64,000 nt of DNA from Cocleimonas flava (GTDB lineage Bacteria > Pseudomonadota > Gammaproteobacteria > Thiotrichales > Thiotrichaceae): positions 931,351 to 995,350 of the forward strand of contig NZ_SMFQ01000002.1 in NCBI RefSeq assembly GCF_004339015.1, given 5' to 3'. Shown piece by piece: positions 50,818 through 59,508 of the stretch (positions are counted from its first letter, which is position 1; each line of letters begins with the position of its first letter). Both the position numbers and the translations under genes were made by a program. The notes beneath the pieces are model-generated. The model was not told the origin of the DNA, did not search any database, and saw only the letters and a list, made by a program, of their open reading frames with translations.

Positions 50818-51534
50818 ATGAAAACAATAGGTTTGTTAGGCGGAATGAGCTGGGAGTCTACAGAGCTTTATTACCGTTGGATAAATGAAGGGATAAAACA
50901 AAATCTTGGCGGATTACATTCTGCCAAGATTGTTTTGCACAGCGTAGATTTTTCAGAAATTGAAAAACTTCAGCATCAGGGAAAATGGGATGAAACAGCT
51001 GAAATACTAAAAGCTGCTGCTCAGGGATTAGAAAAAGCAGGTGCTGATTTTATACTGATATGTACCAACACTATGCACCTTGTTGCGCCGCAAATACAAC
51101 AAGGCATTTCTATTCCGCTTTTACATATTGCTGATGCGACGGCAGAAGAAATTGTAAAACAAGGCCTTAATAAAGTTGCTCTCTTAGGCACTGGTTTTAC
51201 CATGGAGCAGGATTTTTACAAAGGCCGTTTGATTAGGGAGTATGGCTTGGATGTGATGGTTCCAAACGAGCAAGATCAACAAATCATTCATCAAATTATT
51301 TACGATGAGTTATGTTTGGGAAATATCGCAGATTCATCAAGACAGGAATATTTGCGGATTATTGATTCCTTAGTGGAACAGGGTGCTGAAGCGATTATTC
51401 TTGGGTGTACTGAAATTACATTGCTGGTTAAACCGGAACATACAACTGCCCTACTTTTTGATACAACAAAAATTCATGCACTTAAAGCTGTTGAAAAGGC
51501 TTTGTTAGGCTATTGTAAGACTGACGTTAAATAA
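50818..51534 (+). CDS. Aspartate/glutamate racemase family protein
   Basis: 238 residues, cofactor-independent racemase fold. MKTIGLLGGMSWESTELYYR opens the chain. The two catalytic cysteines lie in LICTNTMHLV (about 80-89) and ILGCTEITLL (about 197-206). This arrangement matches YgeA/RacX-type amino acid racemases. ATG follows AAAGGTTATGAAAG. A DUF1304 gene follows after 21 bp. The substrate, aspartate or another amino acid, cannot be told by eye. Confidence 0.9.
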   Translation: MKTIGLLGGMSWESTELYYRWINEGIKQNLGGLHSAKIVLHSVDFSEIEKLQHQGKWDETAEILKAAAQGLEKAGADFILICTNTMHLVAPQIQQGISIPLLHIADATAEEIVKQGLNKVALLGTGFTMEQDFYKGRLIREYGLDVMVPNEQDQQIIHQIIYDELCLGNIADSSRQEYLRIIDSLVEQGAEAIILGCTEITLLVKPEHTTALLFDTTKIHALKAVEKALLGYCKTDVK

Positions 51535-51555
51535 ATTTTTCTCTGAGTAGTCTTT

Positions 51556-51912
51556 ATGCAAATGCTAGCCATAGGTTTTACCGCACTGGTAATCGTTCTA
51601 CACATCTATTTTTTAGTCCTGGAAATGTTTCTATGGGATAAACCAATGGGACGAAGAGTATTTGGTTTAACTCAGGAATTTGCCACCCAATCAAAAGCAA
51701 TGGCGGCCAACCAGGGTTTATATAATGGTTTTTTAGCAGCTGGACTAATCTGGGGTTTAAGCCTCGGTGAAAGTGGGCGCTCTATTGTTATATTCTTTCT
51801 TACTTGCGTGATAGTTGCGGGAATATTTGGCGCACTGACAGTGAGTAAGAAGATTGTTGTGTTTCAGGCACTACCTGCGTTTATTGCTTTGGTATTTACT
51901 TTGTTGTTATAA
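51556..51912 (+). CDS. DUF1304 membrane protein
   Basis: 118 residues with four hydrophobic segments. The N-terminal HIYFLVLEMFLWD (about 17-29) and central NQGLYNGFLAAGLIWG (about 55-70) are typical of DUF1304 proteins, whose function is unknown. Likely co-transcribed with the racemase gene. The TAA stop codon is the end of a dispersed repeat that separates it from the convergent DUF454 gene. Confidence 0.88.
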   Translation: MQMLAIGFTALVIVLHIYFLVLEMFLWDKPMGRRVFGLTQEFATQSKAMAANQGLYNGFLAAGLIWGLSLGESGRSIVIFFLTCVIVAGIFGALTVSKKIVVFQALPAFIALVFTLLL

Positions 51913-51945
51913 AAAACTGCTTCAAAGTAGGGGGGTGGCTTAAGT
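51910..51945 (-). repeat. Dispersed C-tract repeat, locus 12, overlapping a stop codon
   Basis: On the minus strand: CTTAAGCCACCCCCCTACTT, then TGAAGCAG and TTTTTTA. The terminal TTA, read on the plus strand, is the TAA (51910-51912) of the DUF1304 gene. The element also begins four bases downstream of the convergent DUF454 gene, where its T-tract is in terminator orientation for that gene. Confidence 0.92.
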
Positions 51946-51948
51946 AAA

Positions 51949-52329
51949 TTAATGATCTTGTTTTGGTTGTTCAGGTCTTGTGACTAACCAGATAGCAATT
52001 ACACTTAAGACAATAGCTACCCCTGCTCCGGCCATAAAGGCTGGCTTTGCAAAAAACTGAAACAAGATATAACTAATAGACATGCTAACAACGGCCGCTA
52101 TTTTACCCTTTCTTGAAACCACGCCATGCAGCATGAAAGCTTCTATCTGAGAGCCATACTTAGCGTTGTCATACACTTTTTGCATGAGCTCAGGCGCACC
52201 GCGAGACCAGAGCCAAACGGCAATAATCCAAAATACGACTGTTGGAAGTAATGGCACAAACATCCCAAGAAAGCCGATAGCAAAGCTTAGCCAACCCAAA
52301 ACTATATAGGTGTATTTTCTCAGTTTCAT
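51949..52329 (-). CDS. DUF454 (YbaN-like) inner membrane protein
   Basis: 126 residues with three or four hydrophobic segments. The N-terminal LGWLSFAIGFLGMFVPLLPT (about 12-31) and the following WSRGAPELMQ are the YbaN/DUF454 signature. Function unknown. It stands upstream of, and convergent with, DUF1304. The amidotransferase gene lies upstream on the same strand, 50 bases away. Confidence 0.88.
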   Translation of the reverse strand: MKLRKYTYIVLGWLSFAIGFLGMFVPLLPTVVFWIIAVWLWSRGAPELMQKVYDNAKYGSQIEAFMLHGVVSRKGKIAAVVSMSISYILFQFFAKPAFMAGAGVAIVLSVIAIWLVTRPEQPKQDH

Positions 52330-52379
52330 GTAGTTAGCGGATTTATCCTGTTGAAAGAAGATAGATAGTAGTTTGTAAA

Positions 52380-53099
52380 TTATGCACGAGAGTTCTTAAT
52401 AAAATCCACCATCCAGGAACCAACGGTTTTACCATCGACCTCTTTCTTTAATGACTCAATAGCGGCATTAGTAGTGTTTTCACCAATGCGATCTAATCGA
52501 TTTGTAATTAAAGTTTCTAAATATTCTTTTGAAAATTCAGGGTGTCCTTGAAACGTAACAACAGAATTTAACTGAAACCCTGCAATGGGACAGAAGTCAC
52601 TACCAGCAATTAATGTGGCGTCTTTCGGCATTTCCACTACTTGATCTTGATGACTAGCGCGCATAGATATTGATTCCAAAGGATTCTTCTTCATCCATTC
52701 TTGTTGGTTTTTAATTTGCCATTGGTGTACACCAACACCCCAACCTTTATCTGTCGCTCTTTCTACTTTACCGCCCAATGCTTCGGCAATGAGTTGATGA
52801 CCGAAGCAAATACCAACTGTGGGTATTTGAGCCTGATATAGATCTTTCACCAAATCTTTGGCTTTATGAATCCAGGGAATGTCTTCAAACGCACTAAACT
52901 TACTACCAGTAATTATGTAGCCGTCACACGCATTCAAATCTATAGGAAACTGATCAGCCGTTAAATCGTATACGCTGATTTCAATCTCATCATCTTGAGA
53001 TAGAACTAAATCAGTAAACATATCCTGATAGTCACCATGATCTTTGATTAAATCATCTGCAACGTGATCGCATTGAAGTATTCCGATTCTGATTTCCAT
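52380..53099 (-). CDS. Class I glutamine amidotransferase-like protein
   Basis: 239 residues with the GATase1 fold. GYIITGSKFSAFED (about 59-72), the nucleophile elbow VGICFGHQLIAEALGG (about 96-111, Cys99), and FQGHPEFS (about 191-198, catalytic His and Glu) are complete, so hydrolysis of a gamma-glutamyl amide is possible. This is the GMP synthase-like branch of stand-alone domains; some members cleave gamma-glutamyl polyamines. The substrate is unknown. Single-gene unit divergent from the pilus operon. Confidence 0.88.
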   Translation of the reverse strand: MEIRIGILQCDHVADDLIKDHGDYQDMFTDLVLSQDDEIEISVYDLTADQFPIDLNACDGYIITGSKFSAFEDIPWIHKAKDLVKDLYQAQIPTVGICFGHQLIAEALGGKVERATDKGWGVGVHQWQIKNQQEWMKKNPLESISMRASHQDQVVEMPKDATLIAGSDFCPIAGFQLNSVVTFQGHPEFSKEYLETLITNRLDRIGENTTNAAIESLKKEVDGKTVGSWMVDFIKNSRA

Positions 53100-53332
53100 G
53101 TTTTATAACCTAGAGCAAGATTGAATTTTAAGGTCTAACGCCTCTCAAGCGTATCATAGAGTTAAACGAGAAATGAGTACAAGCCAACTAAGCTATTAAA
53201 CAAAAGAAAAATTAGAAAAAATAAATATGGTTAAGCCTAGGTAAAGAAAACGCGTTGTATATTGATTTCAGTAACGTTTAGGATTGAGCGTGCTTAAGAA
53301 AAAATAACAATAATACAAGCCGGATGTAAACA

Positions 53333-54064
53333 ATGAACAATATGGACAACAAAAATAACACCTTCCTGATTAAAACTATTATTAGTGTTTTCTTTTTACT
53401 CATGACTTTAAGTAGTCATGCACTACAGATGAATCCTTTATCGTTGGTGCTTAAGCCATCTGGCGGTGGCGCAAAACAATCTGTTAGAGTTTCTAACGAA
53501 AGTAACAAGCCAATCGCGGTTCAATTTAGTGTTACCACTAGACAACAAATCAATAATAAAGAAGTCAGAAAGCCTGCCGATAAGGATTTCATGATTTATC
53601 CTCCGCAAACAATTATTCCTGCTAACTCCACTCAAAGAGTCAGAGTTGAATGGTTGGGTCCAGGACAATTACCACGTGAACAAGCATATCGATTAATTGC
53701 AGAACAGGTTTATGTGTCACTCGAAGAGAAAAATACAACGGGTGTAAAGATGTTGATGACACTCGTAGGTGCTTTGTATGTTCAGCCAAATGGAACAAAA
53801 AGTAACTTAGTAGTTAAAGGTGTTCAGCGTCAGGGAAATAAGTTGGCGATTACTGTTGCAAACACAGGCAATAAGCACCAGCTGATGCGTTACGCTACAT
53901 TGATTTTACGCAATGGTGGACAAACGATCCAACTCAAAGGCAATCAGATTTTGGGGCTGGAAGGCAATAATGTTCTAGGAGGAGCGACAAAGCGCTTTTT
54001 CATACCATTACCGAAGAATTTCAGGGATGGAGCGTGGAAAGCTGAAATTAAGTACCCTAAATAA
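53333..54064 (+). CDS. Periplasmic pilus chaperone (PapD-like)
   Basis: 243 residues with signal peptide (ending SSHA). The mature chain begins LQMNPLSLVLKPSG and shows the immunoglobulin-like N-domain of pilus chaperones: SVRVSNESNKPIAVQFS and the region YPPQTIIPANSTQRVRV, a typical G1-preceding motif. The family chaperones fimbrial subunits by donating a strand. It resembles the archaic (Csu-type) rather than the FimC type, but that is only an impression. It is the first gene of a chaperone-usher-pilin operon. Confidence 0.85.
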   Translation: MNNMDNKNNTFLIKTIISVFFLLMTLSSHALQMNPLSLVLKPSGGGAKQSVRVSNESNKPIAVQFSVTTRQQINNKEVRKPADKDFMIYPPQTIIPANSTQRVRVEWLGPGQLPREQAYRLIAEQVYVSLEEKNTTGVKMLMTLVGALYVQPNGTKSNLVVKGVQRQGNKLAITVANTGNKHQLMRYATLILRNGGQTIQLKGNQILGLEGNNVLGGATKRFFIPLPKNFRDGAWKAEIKYPK

Positions 54065-54130
54065 CAATTCATTAACTGATTCACCGCTATACAACGGCTC
54101 CTTATCGATAAACGCGTGAATTAATTAACA

Positions 54131-57100
54131 ATGAACCAGCAAATCACCCATTGTAGCGTTATCAAAGTTACTTCATGGGTTGCTGGTTTTTTATTGTTTG
54201 TTTTCCCGGTTTTTTTACCATTTTTAACTGTATCAGCCGATGAAATATCAGATGCTGAAATTGCTGCCTTTTATCATCGTCTGACTTCTGCCGAGAAATC
54301 TTCAACTCAAGCAAAAACAAAAGCGTCTCAGCAACAAGTTACTGTTACTCAAAAAAGTAAGCTTCTTTTAAATAAAGAGATGCCATCGAAAAAGCGTAAA
54401 CAAACACGTACTGCAGGTCCAAAAATCACTGATGATTTAAATAAAAATGACCCTGCTTTAATTGCTTTCTTTGAAAGTCTAAATATCGAAGAAGCTATTC
54501 CTGTAACAGAGACAGATGAACCAATAACACCTACTGTTATAAAGAAAACCGAATCAGTTTACGAAAAAACCATAAATAATCAGGCAGATAATCTTTATGT
54601 CGATATAGATGATAAAGGTAAAGCCACCCCCCCACTTATAGCCAATAAAATTATTAAAACTCCAGCTAGAGTTGAAGTACTCAGTAGTACCAGGGAAGAG
54701 ACCGTAACCACTAAAGCAGAAAGTACGCTTCCATCCTCTCAAAATACAAATACAACAGCCCTTTCAAGTCAGGGAGTAAGTGATGATAAACAAGAAAGTT
54801 CTCCAAAATCTGCTAAAGCAAATGATTTAAATGCATTATTTGCAAAAGCATTCGGAAAAAAGACAGTCAGCACACCTAAAGAAGTCACAGCAGAATTGAG
54901 AGTGAATAATTCTACTAAGGGTGAATTAAAGCTATTTAGTAATGATCAAGGCGTGTTGGATAAAGTAGAAACAGAGCCATTACTTGTTTTACTCAAAGAT
55001 GTATTGAAAGAGCATGTCTATTTTCGAGTAAACGAAAAACTGAAGACACAGAAGAAAACCCAGTTTGCTGTTTTAAGTGAAATGGGAATTGATGCCGAAT
55101 ATAACCCCACTAATTTAAGTCTCGATTTAAACATCAAGAATGAATTAAGAAGGCCCAATATTCTGTCCATGATCAGTAAAAAGAAAGCATCAGTCAGAAG
55201 CGAAAATAAAATTAAGGCGAATGAGATCAGTTCTTTTATTAATGCTTACACAACTGTCGGCTTCAATTCTCAAAACGAAAGTGACACTGACTTCAAAATG
55301 AAACTGGAAGGTAGCTTGAATATTGGAGATAAAGTATTAGAAACAACAGTCGATGTACGTGATGAAGAATACACCTTTAGCAATACTACGCTGACGTTTG
55401 ACCAACCTGAAAAATTAAAACGTTTCACCTTAGGCAATATATCTTCCGGTAATAGAAACTTTCAGGAAAACCTTTCGCTCAATGGCATCAGAGTCAGCAA
55501 AGAGTTCTTTATGGATCCTGAGTTGCAGATAAGACCACAAGCGAATGAATCACTGGTTCTTGATTCAGACTCGGAAGTTGAAGTATTCATAAACAATCAA
55601 TTAATCCGTCGTTTTTACTTAAAAGAAGGGGTTTATTCTTTAGAAGATATTGGTCTATATAACGGTGCAAATAATATACGGGTTCGTATAAAAGATGAGT
55701 TTGGAAAAATCACAGTTAAAAGTAGTGAGCAGTTTTATGATTCTCATTTACTAAAATCGGGCCTGTCTCTGTATGCTTTCAGTGTCGGTTATTTGAGTAA
55801 TGAAGAAGGTTACACTAACGATAGTTTAGAAGACGAATTGATCCTAAGTGGCTACTATCAAAAAGGTTTAACAAAAGACCTTACATTGAGCGTAGACGCT
55901 CAAATCACCCCTAATAGTTACTTATTGGGAACTGAAGTTTTAACATCTGTGGCTTTAGGCTCAATAAAGAACAGTTTTGCCGTCAGTGGCGGTGCTGATA
56001 ATCAGGATACAGGTTATGCGACAAGCTTCGAGTTTAGACCCAATAGGAAAAGAGAATATATTAGTCTAGATACCTTACGCGAAGATATGCTCGGACTTGA
56101 ACCACCGATAAATGACTTTCTGAATGGTTGGACAATTACGGGCGAATATCGAAGTGAAAACTTTTCACAAATTAATGAAGTGCAATTAGATACGGTTGAT
56201 GAATTAGGCAATATCGTAGAAGTAAGCAATCAACGTCTAAAGTCGAATTTGCAAACGAACTTCAGTTTGAACTTAAGTGAAAAGTGGAATGGTTATTTAA
56301 ACCTTGGAATATCCGATTACTATGATGCCGATGAAAATATCTATGCAAGCCTGAATACCACCAGGCGATTTGATAATGGTGTGTCTCTCAGTTTAGGTGC
56401 GCGATATGACAGTGAAGATGATTTTTCAATGAGCATGCAGCTCTCTGTTCCTTTATCACATAAATCAAGCCGTCGAAAAAAGAGTCTCGATGTATTAGTG
56501 AATACCAAAGACAGCACTCTAGAATCGAAATTAAGTGTAAAACCAACAAGTTTAGTGGGCACAAACAGTTTGGCAGGGTCTTTAGAACATTATCAAGATG
56601 ATGATACAAGACAGCAGAATCTTAACGTTCAATACAGACACAACAGATTTGAATCTACATTCGCTGCACATAATAGATACAGTATGTCTGATAGTGATAA
56701 CACGCAGCAATTAACTGTTGGCTTTAATACCAGTTTAGCCTGTGTGGGTGGAAACTGCGCAACGTCTTATCCTATCAATGATAGTTTTGCATTGGTTACG
56801 GGGCCATCTAACCAGGAAGCCCCTATAGCAATAAATAACGGCAATAATCGTTTTAGATACTCTGAAGATAATGATACTGGTTTGCCCGATAACTATACGG
56901 CTTTAATACCTGGTAAAGGTGATAGCGCAATTGTGCGTTTAGATTCTTATCGATATCAAAATATTAATATCGATGAAAGCACCCTACCTAATGGTTACGA
57001 TACTGAGAAAACAGAATTTGAAGTATTACCAAAGTATCACCAAGGATTCTTGATTAAAGCAGGCGGAGAACCACAGACTATATTAGATGGGATGTTAGTT

Positions 57101-57388
57101 GATACTGCTAATAAACCTCTAGGCTTTAAAGGTGGTCAATGGATACCTGTTAGTTCTGCTGTAAACAGTGAAGCAAATGATGCTGGGACAATCGATGCAA
57201 AGAATAAAGAAGCGAAGACTATTGCCTTCTTCTCTAATAAGGCAGGTAGATTTAGAGTCATCTCGATGCCCGCTGGAACATATAAGTTAGAATTATTCGA
57301 TTATCCTGATATGAATGACATTCAGATTAGCGTTCCTGATTTGAAAGGAAAAGTTCATCAAGTCGGTAACTTAATTATAGATGAATAA
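54131..57388 (+). CDS. Outer-membrane pilus usher with long disordered N-terminal extension
   Basis: 1085 residues. After the signal peptide (ending LTVSADE) comes ~200 residues of Thr/Lys/Ser-rich, probably disordered chain. This is longer than usual before the usher barrel. From about residue 240 the usher N-domain and beta-barrel follow, with alternating amphipathic strands (LYAFSVGYLSNEEGY; NLGISDYYD and others) and a C-terminal domain with GFLIKAGGEPQTILDG and KAGRFRVISMPAGTYKLELF. It forms the pore that assembles pilin subunits supplied by the chaperone. A dispersed repeat copy is part of its coding sequence, in the disordered part. Confidence 0.85.
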   Translation: MNQQITHCSVIKVTSWVAGFLLFVFPVFLPFLTVSADEISDAEIAAFYHRLTSAEKSSTQAKTKASQQQVTVTQKSKLLLNKEMPSKKRKQTRTAGPKITDDLNKNDPALIAFFESLNIEEAIPVTETDEPITPTVIKKTESVYEKTINNQADNLYVDIDDKGKATPPLIANKIIKTPARVEVLSSTREETVTTKAESTLPSSQNTNTTALSSQGVSDDKQESSPKSAKANDLNALFAKAFGKKTVSTPKEVTAELRVNNSTKGELKLFSNDQGVLDKVETEPLLVLLKDVLKEHVYFRVNEKLKTQKKTQFAVLSEMGIDAEYNPTNLSLDLNIKNELRRPNILSMISKKKASVRSENKIKANEISSFINAYTTVGFNSQNESDTDFKMKLEGSLNIGDKVLETTVDVRDEEYTFSNTTLTFDQPEKLKRFTLGNISSGNRNFQENLSLNGIRVSKEFFMDPELQIRPQANESLVLDSDSEVEVFINNQLIRRFYLKEGVYSLEDIGLYNGANNIRVRIKDEFGKITVKSSEQFYDSHLLKSGLSLYAFSVGYLSNEEGYTNDSLEDELILSGYYQKGLTKDLTLSVDAQITPNSYLLGTEVLTSVALGSIKNSFAVSGGADNQDTGYATSFEFRPNRKREYISLDTLREDMLGLEPPINDFLNGWTITGEYRSENFSQINEVQLDTVDELGNIVEVSNQRLKSNLQTNFSLNLSEKWNGYLNLGISDYYDADENIYASLNTTRRFDNGVSLSLGARYDSEDDFSMSMQLSVPLSHKSSRRKKSLDVLVNTKDSTLESKLSVKPTSLVGTNSLAGSLEHYQDDDTRQQNLNVQYRHNRFESTFAAHNRYSMSDSDNTQQLTVGFNTSLACVGGNCATSYPINDSFALVTGPSNQEAPIAINNGNNRFRYSEDNDTGLPDNYTALIPGKGDSAIVRLDSYRYQNINIDESTLPNGYDTEKTEFEVLPKYHQGFLIKAGGEPQTILDGMLVDTANKPLGFKGGQWIPVSSAVNSEANDAGTIDAKNKEAKTIAFFSNKAGRFRVISMPAGTYKLELFDYPDMNDIQISVPDLKGKVHQVGNLIIDE
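54619..54644 (+). repeat. Dispersed C-tract repeat, locus 13, inside the usher gene
   Basis: TAAAGCCACCCCCCCACTTA then TAGCCA: the C-tract half matches other copies, and the T-tract is lost. Read in frame it codes KATPPLIA in the usher's disordered N-terminal extension. Confidence 0.75.
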
Positions 57389-57585
57389 CCAAAACCCCAT
57401 TGTATAGCCATTTTAACATTATGTTATAGACATACGGTAGAAAACTGAATGATATGTTCAGGAAACGTTCAGCTAAAAATGCATAAGATATATCCAAGGT
57501 CACAATATAAAAATTACTAGTTACCTTTTACAAACTAAAGCAACAAACCAAAACAAACCCTTTACAATAAAAAATAGGAAAAACA

Positions 57586-58074
57586 ATGAAATTCACTAAG
57601 TCTATTCTTGCGTCTGCTGTTCTTTTAGCAACTAGCTCATTCGCTATTGCGGCATCAGATACTACAGAAATTGAAATTAATGTAACTAAAGATGCGTATG
57701 TAAACCTAACAGGCAGCCTTTCTGGAACTACCGCGGTAAGTCTTGCTGAAGCTGATGTAAATGGTGCGACAACTAATCTTGGTACACTAGGAACAGAAGC
57801 AAATACAACGGGTGGTTGTGTGGTAACTGTTACTTCAGATAATGATTTTAGATTACAGCATAATACAGATGCTGCTTTGTACTTACATGGTTCTGATAAC
57901 TACTCTGTAAACTGGGCAGGTACTACTTATACGTCAGGTGCTACTAACACTGCAACATTAACCACATGTAATAATGCTGCAAGCGCATTTAACATGATTT
58001 CACCGGCAATTACTGGAGTTGTATTGGCTGGTACTTATTCTGATACTTTAACTTTAGAAGTTGTAACTCAGTAG
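57586..58074 (+). CDS. Secreted pilin subunit candidate
   Basis: 162 residues with a clear signal peptide (MKFTKSILASAVLLA, ending AIAA). The mature chain is rich in Thr, Asn and Ala, with one Cys pair (GGCVVTV about 84-90; TLTTCNNA about 126-133) that could form the pilin disulfide. It ends AGTYSDTLTLEVV, like the last strand of Csu/spore-coat-U-type pilins. AATAGGAAAAACA precedes the ATG. It lies 197 bp after the usher with a strong terminator behind it, so it probably has a separate promoter, as expected for a major subunit. Confidence 0.75.
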   Translation: MKFTKSILASAVLLATSSFAIAASDTTEIEINVTKDAYVNLTGSLSGTTAVSLAEADVNGATTNLGTLGTEANTTGGCVVTVTSDNDFRLQHNTDAALYLHGSDNYSVNWAGTTYTSGATNTATLTTCNNAASAFNMISPAITGVVLAGTYSDTLTLEVVTQ

Positions 58075-58114
58075 TACAGATAAGTTATAAGTTGAAGCAA
58101 TAATTGCTTCAATG

Positions 58115-58148
58115 AAAAAAGCCGCATCGAAAGATAGCGGCTTTTTTT
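58115..58148 (+). terminator. Rho-independent terminator after the pilin gene
   Basis: AAAAAAGCCGC (58115-58125) and GCGGCTTTTTTT (58137-58148) flank a short loop; T7 follows the stem. A smaller dyad GAAGCAATAATTGCTTC lies just before it (58095-58111). It also faces the convergent ycgL end, so it can act in both directions. Confidence 0.93.
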
Positions 58149-58170
58149 ATGGAACAAAATTATGTCTAGA

Positions 58171-58437
58171 TCAGTTTAGAGATTCATTGTTTCCAAAAAG
58201 CTCACTTTTGGCAGGGGGCATCTGTAAAAAATAGCCATTTTCTTTTAGTATTCTTAATACTTCTTCTGATTCCGCTTTTACTAGTTTACGGTCTTTGCTT
58301 AGGTCAAACTCAAAAGAGAATACGAGTTCACCTAATAATTTCATTAAAGACTCAGGCACATCATCGAAATTGTCTTTTTCAACGAGGTAGAGGTACATAC
58401 CTTGTTTTTTATTACTGCGGTATACATAACAATTCAT
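58171..58437 (-). CDS. ycgL: YcgL domain-containing protein
   Basis: 88 residues. CYVYRSNKKQGMYLYL (3-18) and the C-terminal ILKENGYFLQMPP (about 65-77) are the YcgL/DUF709 signature. A cytoplasmic gammaproteobacterial protein of unknown function. Its ATG overlaps the stop codon of the upstream membrane protein by four bases, so the two are translated in tandem. Confidence 0.92.
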   Translation of the reverse strand: MNCYVYRSNKKQGMYLYLVEKDNFDDVPESLMKLLGELVFSFEFDLSKDRKLVKAESEEVLRILKENGYFLQMPPAKSELFGNNESLN

Positions 58438-59069
58438 CGGTTTGCTTTCTTCACCATAAGCAATACTTGTTTAATTGTGGCAATCGGAATTTCATTTTCA
58501 TACTCTCCTTCAACCACCACACTACTCGCACTTACTGTTTTAATTCGACCTTCAATCTCTTCATTTTGTTGATTGGTTATTTTGACTATACGGCCTTGTA
58601 ATGTACTTATTTGATTAACGGGTACTGGGTCAAAATGCATCGAATATAACGCTTTGCTAGGTAGGCCAAGCATCTTGGATTCATCAATAGGGTTGTATTG
58701 TGTTCTTGAAGAAGTGAGGTTGTTTGAGGCATTACCGTTGTTTGTAACAATGCGCTGCGTATTATCTGCACTGCGTATTACAGTTTCTGCAGAAATATTA
58801 TTTCTTTGAGCAAGGTAATTATTAACAGTTTTATTGGCCCCCAGGATCCATGATCCACCCGCAAGAACTAATCCTACTAGACCCATCAGGAACTTTCCTC
58901 TTCCTTTATCCCAAAGTGAAGGCAGTGTAACTACGTTGAGCACAGGTAATGCTGCGATTACTCCCGTCACAAAATGGTGTTTAAAGCCGGTAACTATATA
59001 AGTGAGATAACTCACTAAAAATAGTAAAACGCCAATGCCTAAAATAATGGTAAGTACTAGTTCGATCAA
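58434..59069 (-). CDS. Membrane protein of unknown function
   Basis: 211 residues. Three hydrophobic segments are visible at about 4-28, 35-50 and 60-78. After these comes a polar, Asn/Ser-rich stretch (~85-130), then a small C-terminal domain with a LQGRIVKITNQQNEEIEGRI pattern and IPIATIKQVLLM that may be an SH3/Sm-like barrel. No known family was recognised. It is the first gene of a pair with ycgL, overlapping by four bases. Confidence 0.6.
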   Translation of the reverse strand: MIELVLTIILGIGVLLFLVSYLTYIVTGFKHHFVTGVIAALPVLNVVTLPSLWDKGRGKFLMGLVGLVLAGGSWILGANKTVNNYLAQRNNISAETVIRSADNTQRIVTNNGNASNNLTSSRTQYNPIDESKMLGLPSKALYSMHFDPVPVNQISTLQGRIVKITNQQNEEIEGRIKTVSASSVVVEGEYENEIPIATIKQVLLMVKKANR

Positions 59070-59132
59070 AAGATGTTCCCCTTTTGGGCATTATTGTACA
59101 TGTTCGAGATTAATGTTGCATATCGAATACCC

Positions 59133-59168
59133 TTAAAAAACGCTTATAAGTGGGGGGGTGCCTTTAAA
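59133..59168 (-). repeat. Dispersed C-tract repeat, locus 14
   Basis: On the minus strand: TTTAAAGGCACCCCCCCACT, then TATAAGCG and TTTTTTAA. A full-length single copy in the divergent spacer upstream of glpR. Confidence 0.92.
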
Positions 59169-59420
59169 TTTTAATAAGGTCCTGAAAAACAAAGCATTTA
59201 GGTTTTCATTAAATACATTTTGCATAATTTTCTTAAAAGAAAACTATGTTTTGGAAATGTTAAAGGGTTATTTAATATTTTGTTTGGTAGTTTTTATGAT
59301 TATGATCCCCATAAAATATCTTCGTTTTACTTTCTCTTTTTAGCTTTAAAGATTAAATGTTTTTCAAAACTTTAATGTGTTTAGTCATTATATATTGTAA
59401 ATCAATATCTTAAGACTGTT

Positions 59421-59449
59421 TTGACAAAGAGTGAAAATTTGCGTAATTT
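59421..59449 (+). promoter_or_regulatory. Sigma-70 promoter for glpR
   Basis: TTGACA (59421-59426), 17 bp spacer, TAATTT (59444-59449), about 60 bases before the glpR ATG. Confidence 0.6.
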
Positions 59450-59508
59450 GTACAATTACAAAAAATCGAAAAGTAGAGTAAAAATAATATAAAGGGACAT
59501 GTGGATTT

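Larger units (their letters stand above)
59070..59508. other. Intergenic region upstream of glpR
   Basis: About 440 bp between divergent genes. It holds a dispersed repeat (59133-59168) and the glpR promoter. A hydrophobic 61-codon frame (59158-59343) starts with GTG inside the repeat, lacks a Shine-Dalgarno and has no recognisable family; it was not called a gene. Confidence 0.6.

Noticed and set aside
59158-59343. Possible 61-codon gene starting inside the repeat upstream of glpR
   Set aside because: GTG start lies in the repeat, no Shine-Dalgarno, AT-rich hydrophobic composition and no recognisable family.
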